Translations under genes and position numbers: made by a program
The notes under the pieces: generated by a model
The model's database searches: none
Seen by the model: the letters and a program-made list of their open reading frames with translations, nothing else
What the model was told of the DNA's origin: nothing
Shown here: piece after piece, positions 1 through 4,024 of the stretch
How the letters are laid out: every line of letters starts with the position of its first letter
How positions within the stretch are numbered: the stretch's first letter is position 1
DNA from: Candidatus Eiseniibacteriota bacterium
GTDB lineage: Bacteria > Eisenbacteria > RBG-16-71-46 > JAGVPR01
Direction of reading: 5' to 3'
Assembly (NCBI GenBank): GCA_020052115.1
Contig: JAGVPR010000166.1
Location: 1 to 5,428, forward strand
DNA length: 5,428 bases

Positions 1-28
1 CGCCGCATGCTAGCCTCGCGTGGTCCGC

Positions 29-45
29 GCCGGAGCTTCTCCGGC
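29..45. other. Perfect 7-bp GC-rich hairpin upstream of the aldehyde dehydrogenase
   Basis: GCCGGAG and CTCCGGC pair perfectly around a three-base CTT loop. No T-run follows on either strand, so it is not a canonical intrinsic terminator. It may belong to the leader of the downstream gene or to the tail of an upstream gene outside the window. The pairing is seen directly; the role is unknown. Confidence 0.4.
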
Positions 46-64
46 CTCGCCCCGGGTCCTCGGA

Positions 65-76
65 TGGATATATCCA
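65..76. promoter_or_regulatory. 12-base perfect palindrome abutting the start codon
   Basis: TGGATATATCCA is a perfect palindrome ending one base before the ATG at 78. It occupies the place where a Shine-Dalgarno sequence would sit, and no good ribosome binding site is visible there. It is AT-rich within very GC-rich DNA. It could be an operator half-site pair or a leader structure masking the start, or it could be chance. Function is inference only. Confidence 0.3.
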
Positions 77-77
77 C

Positions 78-1505
78 ATGGAGATGACCGCGAACACCGC
101 AGAGGAGATCGTCGGACGCGCGGCGCAGGCCGCCGAGGACTTCCGCTCCCTCGACCAGCACGCCGTGGATCGCATCGTCCGCGCCGTCTTCGAAGCGGCC
201 TTCGACGCGCGGCACGAGCTGGCGCGCGTGGCGCACGAGGAAACGGGCATCGGCGTCTACGAGCACAAGGTGATCAAGGACTGCTGGGCGAGCGTACTCG
301 TCTACGAGGACATCCGGCGCCGCCGGACGGTCGGCATCTTATCCGACGATCCGGTCTCGGGAATCACGGAGATCGCACAGCCCAAGGGGATCATCTTCGC
401 CACACTGCCGGTCACGAACCCCACTTCGACCGCGATCTTCAAGCTCCTCATCTGCATGAAAACCCGAAACGCCGTGATCCTGAGCCCGCATCGAGCGGCT
501 CGCCGCGCGTGCCGCCGCGCCGCCGAGATCCTCTACGAGGCGGCCCGCGGCGCCGGGGCGCCGGAGAACGCGGTGCAGTGGATCACTCGACCGGAGAAGG
601 AGTATCTCGAGCAGGTGATGGCGCACCCGAAGGTGGCGCTGATCCTCGCCACGGGAACGGGGGAGATCGTGCGCCGGGCGCAGGCGTCCGGGCGGCCGAC
701 GCTCGGCGTCGGGCCGGGGAACGTGCCGGTCTACGTGCATGCCTCCGCCGACATTCCGCTCGCCGCGCGGTACATCACGCACTCGAAGACCTTCGACAAC
801 GGCACCGTCTGCGCGAGCGAGCAGGCCCTCGTCGTGGAGCCGGATGTTGACCGGATCCTGCGGCCGCTGCTCGAGGAGCGAGGCGCGTACTTCTGCACGC
901 ACGAACAGATGAAGGCCCTCGGACCGGTGTGCTACGACAACGATCGCCGGACGATGAAGGCGGGAATCGTCGGGAAGCCGGCCGCCGAGATCGCGGAGCA
1001 GGCGGGCTTCAAGGTGCCCGCGAGCGTGCGTCTCCTCATCGCCGAGCCGGAGGGCGTAGGGCGCGAGCATCCGCTCTCGCACGAGATCCTCGCGCCTGTG
1101 CTGGCGTACTACGTGGCGCGCGACTACGGCGAGGCGTTCGCAATCTGCGAGGCGGTGAGCGCGCTCGGCGGGATCGGGCACACGCTGGCGCTCTATGCGA
1201 ACGACGAGAACGTGATCACCGACTTCTCGCGGATGAATGTGGGGCGGGTCGTCGTGAACACGCCGGCGACGCAGGGGGCGATCGGCGGGATCTTCAACAG
1301 CTTGAAACCGTCGCTCACGCTTTCTTGTGGCGGCGGCGCGGGGAACATCTCGACCGACAACATCACGCTCGAGCACCTGTTCGAGATCCGGCGCGTGGCT
1401 CGCCGGCGCACGAACGAGCGCTGGATGTCGGTGCCGCGCGAGGTCTGGCTCGATCCGGCGATCGGGGCGGAGGAGATACTGGATGTGTACAACAGGAACT
1501 ATTGA
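78..1505 (+). CDS. CoA-acylating aldehyde dehydrogenase, stand-alone AdhE N-terminal-domain type
   Basis: This is a 475-residue NAD-dependent aldehyde dehydrogenase of the CoA-acylating class, which interconverts an aldehyde plus CoA with acyl-CoA in the cytoplasm. It tracks the aldehyde half of E. coli AdhE from end to end. TNPTSTAIFK at 113-122 is shared with AdhE, and KTRNAVILSPH at 128-138 is close to it. The cofactor-binding stretch at 191-215 (ATGTGE, then GVGPGN) follows. The catalytic-cysteine block FDNGTVCASEQ at 239-249 places the nucleophile at Cys245, and GGIGHT at 364-369 and NTPATQG at 394-400 follow. The protein ends where the linker to the iron alcohol dehydrogenase half of AdhE would begin, so that half is absent. 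The frame stays open to the left edge, but ATG 78 matches the family start and no ATG, GTG or TTG lies in frame upstream; the ribosome site is weak and ATG 84 is an alternative. The substrate could be acetaldehyde, succinate semialdehyde, sulfoacetaldehyde or another short aldehyde; the sequence does not decide. The class is secure, the substrate is not. Confidence 0.93.
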   Translation: MEMTANTAEEIVGRAAQAAEDFRSLDQHAVDRIVRAVFEAAFDARHELARVAHEETGIGVYEHKVIKDCWASVLVYEDIRRRRTVGILSDDPVSGITEIAQPKGIIFATLPVTNPTSTAIFKLLICMKTRNAVILSPHRAARRACRRAAEILYEAARGAGAPENAVQWITRPEKEYLEQVMAHPKVALILATGTGEIVRRAQASGRPTLGVGPGNVPVYVHASADIPLAARYITHSKTFDNGTVCASEQALVVEPDVDRILRPLLEERGAYFCTHEQMKALGPVCYDNDRRTMKAGIVGKPAAEIAEQAGFKVPASVRLLIAEPEGVGREHPLSHEILAPVLAYYVARDYGEAFAICEAVSALGGIGHTLALYANDENVITDFSRMNVGRVVVNTPATQGAIGGIFNSLKPSLTLSCGGGAGNISTDNITLEHLFEIRRVARRRTNERWMSVPREVWLDPAIGAEEILDVYNRNY

Positions 1506-1588
1506 GGGGGCGCCGGGGCGGGCGCGTCACGGGTTGCGCGGAGTCGCGGAGAGCGATTTCTGGGCTGGGCCGACCCTCTCTCCACCAC

Positions 1589-1672
1589 TCCGATGGGGAG
1601 GGAAGGCGAGCAGAAGGGTTGTCGTGGCCTTTGCTCCCCTCTGGAGGACGGTCTCTTCCTTCCCCGTGCGGA
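1589..1672. repeat. Long imperfect inverted repeat with internal hairpin
   Basis: The outer arms are 1589-1605 and 1655-1672. The core pairs GGGGAGGGAAG (1595-1605) with CTTCCTTCCCC (1655-1665) over 11 positions with one G-T wobble. It extends outward through CCGAT against GTGCGG with one bulged base and one more wobble, giving about 17 pairs. Inside lies a second hairpin: GAGCAGAAGG (1608-1617) pairs with CCTTTGCTC (1628-1636) around a 10-base loop with one bulged G. No T-run follows, so this is not a simple terminator. It could be a REP- or MITE-like dispersed element or a structured RNA. The pairing was worked out by hand; the class is inference. Confidence 0.45.
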
Positions 1673-1737
1673 TTCCGGTTTGGTGAGCCGTTCGTGCTTG
1701 CGGAGATAGCCCCTGGCGTGGACGCTTGCGAGAACTC

Positions 1738-1760
1738 GAGTCGGCGGGCATCGCCGGCTC
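1738..1760. other. GC-rich 9-bp hairpin
   Basis: GAGTCGGCG (1738-1746) pairs with CGCCGGCTC (1752-1760) with one T-G wobble and a five-base GGCAT loop. The downstream sequence has no T-tract, so Rho-independent termination is not supported. It lies about 200 bases upstream of the candidate lipoprotein promoter. Confidence 0.35.
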
Positions 1761-1939
1761 CCGACCATACTGCTGGACATCGAACCACCGTGGAGGGGGG
1801 CGGGCTGCCAGCGCATCCCGAGACTCGAGGCCGCCGCCGCTTTGCCAGCGGAAATGCTCGCTCGAACGGAAGTCCGGACGCTGTCACCGGGACGCCTGGG
1901 CGCCCTACAACCGTCACTATTCGGACCACAATCTGGGGC

Positions 1940-1968
1940 TTGACGCTGGGGTCATTGGGGGCTACCGT
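1940..1968 (+). promoter_or_regulatory. Candidate sigma70-type promoter for the lipoprotein genes
   Basis: TTGACG at 1940-1945 matches five of six bases of the -35 consensus. TACCGT at 1963-1968, exactly 17 bases later, matches the -10 consensus at three of six (first, second and last T). A transcript starting near 1975 would have a leader of about 35-40 bases before the ATG at 2012. The poor -10 box keeps this tentative. Confidence 0.35.
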
Positions 1969-2001
1969 GTGCGCGACCTCGAAAGTGCTATCCACCCTAC
2001 C

Positions 2002-2008
2002 GGGAGAG
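2002..2008 (+). promoter_or_regulatory. Ribosome binding site fixing the first lipoprotein start
   Basis: GGGAGAG lies just upstream of ATG 2012, with the GGAG core five bases from the start codon. It decides the start, because the same frame is open for more than a kilobase upstream and length alone would choose a false, much earlier start. Confidence 0.6.
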
Positions 2009-2011
2009 CAG

Positions 2012-2752
2012 ATGAGACATGTTCTCATGTTGTGCGTCCTCACCGTGGTGCTGACCGCGGGTGGGTGCGCTCCGGCTGCGAGCACGATGACGGCCGCCAA
2101 CGTCCTGCAACCTGTCCTGGTCGGCAAGGTGGCGCGCATCGGTGGCACTCCCTCCGATAAGACGGGCCTCTACCGCGGCCGGGCTTTCACCGGCACAGTC
2201 ACGAACGAGATCATGGTCGCCGCCACGCCCGTCGCCTCGATGTGGGCAACCACGACCCAGGGCAGCAACATCGTCGACAAGCAGCTCATTCCGGCCCTCG
2301 ATTTCGCGCGTGCGGATTCGGGCGCCGTGGCGGTGATCGACAGCCTGATGTTTCGCACGCGTGCTGGCTTCTGGCTGTTCTTCGCCTCCCAAGGCAACTA
2401 CGGCCTCCTCTACGGATCGAAGTATCACACGAAGCCAACCGAACCGGAGGATCTTGTCATTCCGTCCTCCGTTGAACTTCCCCTCGACGGTGCCGCGTCG
2501 ATAATGGCCGGACGGATCGTCATCAAGTGCACGAAGCGGAGGGATTCGCCTTTCGTATCCTCCATCATAGTGTCGGTCGAGGGTGACGGCGCCACGGAGA
2601 TCGATAAGGAGGCGAACGGGTCGTTCCAAGAACGTTCGCTGGTCGTCAAGAAGGGCTCCGTGTTCTACATTCGCAGTCGCTCCCTGCTCCTCCGCGCAGA
2701 TTTCGTTCGGGAGACCGATCGCGGGGTGGAATTGGCGCTGCAGCGCAGGTAG
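2012..2752 (+). CDS. Putative lipoprotein, unknown family (246 aa)
   Basis: I do not recognise this family. The first 18 residues form a signal sequence (MRH, then a hydrophobic run) ending in LTAGGC, with the candidate lipidated Cys at 19. The -3 position is Ala rather than Leu, so the lipobox is weaker than in the next two genes. The +2 residue is Ala, not Asp, which under Enterobacterial Lol rules predicts outer-membrane sorting. The mature part (20-246) has an aromatic stretch, GFWLFFASQGNYGLLYG (119-135), and then strand-like alternating segments: IMAGRIVIKC (164-173), SSIIVSVEG (183-191), SLVVKKGSVFYI (209-220) and LLLRADFV (225-232). This suggests a mainly beta, periplasm-facing domain. 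The open frame continues far upstream, but the ribosome site and signal sequence both choose ATG 2012. It is probably first in a unit with the next two genes, with a 101-base gap to the second. Confidence 0.8.
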   Translation: MRHVLMLCVLTVVLTAGGCAPAASTMTAANVLQPVLVGKVARIGGTPSDKTGLYRGRAFTGTVTNEIMVAATPVASMWATTTQGSNIVDKQLIPALDFARADSGAVAVIDSLMFRTRAGFWLFFASQGNYGLLYGSKYHTKPTEPEDLVIPSSVELPLDGAASIMAGRIVIKCTKRRDSPFVSSIIVSVEGDGATEIDKEANGSFQERSLVVKKGSVFYIRSRSLLLRADFVRETDRGVELALQRR

Positions 2753-2782
2753 ACGGGACCGTCGCAGAGGGGCCCTACCGGA

Positions 2783-2808
2783 CCGGGTCAGAGCGTGCCG
2801 GGTCGGAG
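2783..2808 (+). repeat. Short tandem-spaced direct repeat in the gap between lipoprotein genes
   Basis: CCGGGTCAGAG (2783-2793) recurs as CCGGGTCGGAG (2798-2808), ten of eleven bases identical and offset by 15 bases. An 8-base palindrome, GACCGGTC, follows at 2823-2830. These could be protein-binding sites controlling the second gene separately, but short matches of this kind arise often by chance in GC-rich DNA. Confidence 0.25.
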
Positions 2809-2841
2809 GCGCGAAGAGCCGAGACCGGTCGTTTGATGAAG

Positions 2842-2846
2842 AAGGG
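2842..2846 (+). promoter_or_regulatory. Ribosome binding site choosing ATG 2854
   Basis: AAGGG sits seven bases before ATG 2854. The alternative in-frame starts, TTG 2833 and ATG 2836, have no comparable site. Starting at 2854 also gives a compact lipoprotein signal with basic residues directly before the hydrophobic core. Confidence 0.55.
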
Positions 2847-2853
2847 CGCGGTC

Positions 2854-3408
2854 ATGAATCGATCTCTGGTGCGGATACGCGGCTTGGCGGTCGTGGCATG
2901 TGGTCTGTGCCTTGGTCTCGCGGGGTGCAGTTCCAGCAGAGGAGCATTGCACTTCGATTCCCTGCGGCACACGACCTCGATGAGCGCATTCCTGTACGAC
3001 AAGGACAACAACATCGTCATGAAGGGCAGGGAGCTCCAGACCGTCCACTCGTTCGCGTACAAGCGCACATTCCGCACCCTGGGCTACGGCCTGATCCGAT
3101 TGACTTCGGAGGGCGGCATCGCTGACACGCTGAGCGCAATGGTCGAGCGGTATCACGGCGACGGGATCATCAACCTGTCCGTGTCCGTTCAACAGGGACT
3201 CGCGACCAAGCTCTCCGGCGCGCTCCTCTGGATTCCAACCTGGCTGCCATTCTTTCCCGGCAGCGCCGATGTGACCATTCGAGGGGAAATAGTGAAGCTT
3301 GCGCCGTCGGGGATGTCTTTGAACGGCACACCGCGGGAGATCGGGTTGCTCGATTCCAGGGTCGAGATCCGGGCGGCACTGGAAGGAGCGTTCCATGACA
3401 CCGAGTAG
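2854..3408 (+). CDS. Putative lipoprotein, unknown family (184 aa)
   Basis: The N-terminus is a textbook lipoprotein signal: MNRSLVRIR, a hydrophobic core from residue 10, and the lipobox LAGC with Cys25. The +2 residue is Ser, compatible with outer-membrane sorting. In the mature region, 43-57 looks like two short strands (SAFLYDKDNNIVMKG). A helix at about 88-100 (GIADTLSAMVERY) leads into the strand GDGIINLSVSV (102-112), then a Trp/Pro-rich hydrophobic piece (SGALLWIPTWLPFFPG, 121-136) and a closing strand (ADVTIRGEIVKL, 138-149). This helix, then G-D-x-I-x-N strand, then final strand layout recurs in several small uncharacterised lipoprotein families, but I cannot name one. The hydrophobic piece is too short and Pro-rich for an obvious transmembrane helix; it may be a lipid- or partner-facing loop. 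Upstream in-frame starts at 2833 and 2836 are less likely. The 3' end overlaps the next gene by 14 bases, implying coupled translation. Confidence 0.85.
   Translation: MNRSLVRIRGLAVVACGLCLGLAGCSSSRGALHFDSLRHTTSMSAFLYDKDNNIVMKGRELQTVHSFAYKRTFRTLGYGLIRLTSEGGIADTLSAMVERYHGDGIINLSVSVQQGLATKLSGALLWIPTWLPFFPGSADVTIRGEIVKLAPSGMSLNGTPREIGLLDSRVEIRAALEGAFHDTE
3381..3388 (+). promoter_or_regulatory. Strong ribosome binding site inside the preceding gene
   Basis: GGAAGGAG lies six bases before ATG 3395 and entirely within the coding sequence of the second lipoprotein. A near-consensus site at ideal spacing supports the overlapping start and translational coupling. Confidence 0.7.
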
Positions 3409-3703
3409 TCGCCTCGGGCGAGCGGCGGTGTGTGCGCTGGTGGCGTGTTTGCTGGGCTGCGCCGCACGCGGTGCCCCCAGGCTCACGGAAGAGCAGAACC
3501 GGGTACGCATCGCAGATGGCAGCCAGTCCACTACGCTCGAGCTCGTGCAGGGTCATGCCGCGATCGCGATGGAAGAATTCTCTTCGGAGTCGGAGGCGCG
3601 GACCCGGGGCGTGAACCTTGGTGCCGACGTGGCGCAGCTCATCCTCACTGAGACAGGGAAGAAGGGGAAGGTCTGCACGTATCGGTTCTGGAAGAAGAAG
3701 TGA
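3395..3703 (+). CDS. Small putative lipoprotein, DUF4156-like (102 aa)
   Basis: This short protein has signal MTPSSRLGRAAVCALVACL and lipobox LLGC with Cys22; the +2 residue is Ala. The mature domain is only about 80 residues. It begins LTEEQNRVRI (30-39) and contains a helix with ESEARTRGVNLGADVAQLIL (65-84). It ends in a strand carrying a single Cys, GKVCTYRFW (91-99), and a basic KKK tail. An LT-x-E-type opening with a VRI strand, a helix ending in LGAD before a strand, and a late Cys-containing strand resembles DUF4156-type small lipoproteins. The early Cys I would expect in that family (near 44-46) is not seen, so the family call is tentative. The start is firm: a strong ribosome site six bases upstream and a 14-base overlap with the preceding gene. 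It appears to end the lipoprotein transcription unit. Function is unknown. Confidence 0.8.
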   Translation: MTPSSRLGRAAVCALVACLLGCAARGAPRLTEEQNRVRIADGSQSTTLELVQGHAAIAMEEFSSESEARTRGVNLGADVAQLILTETGKKGKVCTYRFWKKK

Positions 3704-3854
3704 AGGTTCGGAGCAGCGTCCGGCACGCCGTCAGGAATCATGGAGTGCCGTTCCCCGATCTGTCGCCCGGATCCCCCGCCCGGCGGCGCCGTGAACACGC
3801 AACCTCTTCGTTGTGGTTCGCACATTGGTGGTTGCCGAGCCTCGGGCGGCCGGC

Positions 3855-3880
3855 TGGCGGTACAGCCCCGAAGTCCGCCA
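3855..3880. other. Imperfect hairpin in convergent gap
   Basis: TGGCGG (3855-3860) pairs with CCGCCA (3875-3880). Two further inner pairs form if T3861 is bulged, leaving a loop of about nine bases. CCACCA at 3878-3883 could instead pair with TGGTGG upstream, so alternative folds exist. Confidence 0.3.
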
Positions 3881-3919
3881 CCACGCGATACGTTCCGTGA
3901 CCTTCGAAACTCAGCTGAA

Positions 3920-3948
3920 CCGCAGTACACTCTGTGCGCATCCTGCGG
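3920..3948. other. 6-bp inverted repeat in convergent gap
   Basis: CCGCAG (3920-3925) and CTGCGG (3943-3948) are perfect complements, enclosing a small CAC/GTG hairpin (3928-3930 with 3934-3936). It sits directly before the stronger repeat at 3954-3998. Confidence 0.3.
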
Positions 3949-3953
3949 ACCTC

Positions 3954-3998
3954 CTGATTCGTTGTAGACGATTGGACAAGACCTTCTTGACGAATCAG
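3954..3998. terminator. Perfect 9-bp inverted repeat, possible terminator of the minus-strand barrel gene
   Basis: CTGATTCGT (3954-3962) and ACGAATCAG (3990-3998) are perfect complements. Inside, CAAG (3977-3980) and CTTG (3986-3989) form a second stem stacked against the 3' arm. The element lies about 27 bases past the stop codon of the barrel gene in its reading direction, a usual terminator position. No T-run follows on either strand, so a classical intrinsic terminator is not supported. The arms are AT-richer than the surroundings, which makes a chance match somewhat less likely. Confidence 0.35.
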
Positions 3999-4024
3999 AC
4001 CACCCGAGGCCACTCCTAATGTCG

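Larger units (their letters stand above)
1506..2011. other. Non-coding gap of about 500 bases with structured inverted repeats
   Basis: I see no credible gene here. One plus-strand frame is open right through, but its translation is rich in Arg, Gly, Pro and Ser and lacks domain-like character, as expected of stop-poor GC-rich DNA. The minus-strand open frames look the same. I find no tRNA-like T-loop. The contents I can support are the inverted repeat at 1589-1672, the hairpin at 1738-1760, and the promoter and ribosome site for the first lipoprotein gene near the right end. No intrinsic terminator with a T-tract follows the dehydrogenase gene. Confidence 0.6.
3704..4024. other. Convergent intergenic region with several short inverted repeats
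   Basis: Genes on both sides point into this gap of about 320 bases. I see no credible gene: the open frames of 66-91 codons on both strands lack ribosome sites and domain-like sequence. Supported contents are inverted repeats at 3855-3880, 3920-3948 and 3954-3998 and an 8-base palindrome, TCAGCTGA, at 3911-3918. None is followed by a T-tract, so termination for either gene may be Rho-dependent or may use these stems in another way. Confidence 0.55.

Noticed and set aside
1..77. N-terminal extension of the dehydrogenase from left of the window
   Set aside because: The frame is open, but the translation does not resemble family sequence and the family start aligns with ATG 78.
20..850. 276-codon plus-strand open frame at the left end
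   Set aside because: Arg/Gly-rich translation in another frame of the dehydrogenase gene; a shadow.
339..1376. 345-codon minus-strand open frame opposite the dehydrogenase
   Set aside because: Arg- and His-rich composition with no domain; it lies fully antisense to a gene with clear family motifs.
1574..1602. Hairpin CCCTCTCT with GGGGAGGG as a terminator for the dehydrogenase gene
   Set aside because: Two wobbles, a 13-base loop and no T-tract; its 3' arm pairs better in the larger 1589-1672 inverted repeat.
929..2011. Long upstream extension of the first lipoprotein frame, overlapping the dehydrogenase gene
   Set aside because: It is a stop-free shadow frame in GC-rich DNA with Arg/Gly/Ala-rich translation. 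The ribosome site and signal sequence at 2012 mark the real start.
1363..2148. 261-codon minus-strand open frame across the gene-free gap
   Set aside because: Low-complexity Pro/Arg/Ser-rich translation, no ribosome site, and overlap with well-supported genes at both ends.
3738..4013. 91-codon minus-strand and 75-codon plus-strand open frames in the convergent gap
   Set aside because: No ribosome sites or recognisable domains, and they cross the inverted repeats. A decayed gene cannot be excluded but is not supported.
3988..4020. TTGACG followed by a TAAT-like sequence as a plus-strand promoter
   Set aside because: Anything downstream would be antisense to the barrel gene with no supported product, and TTGACG overlaps the arm of an inverted repeat.
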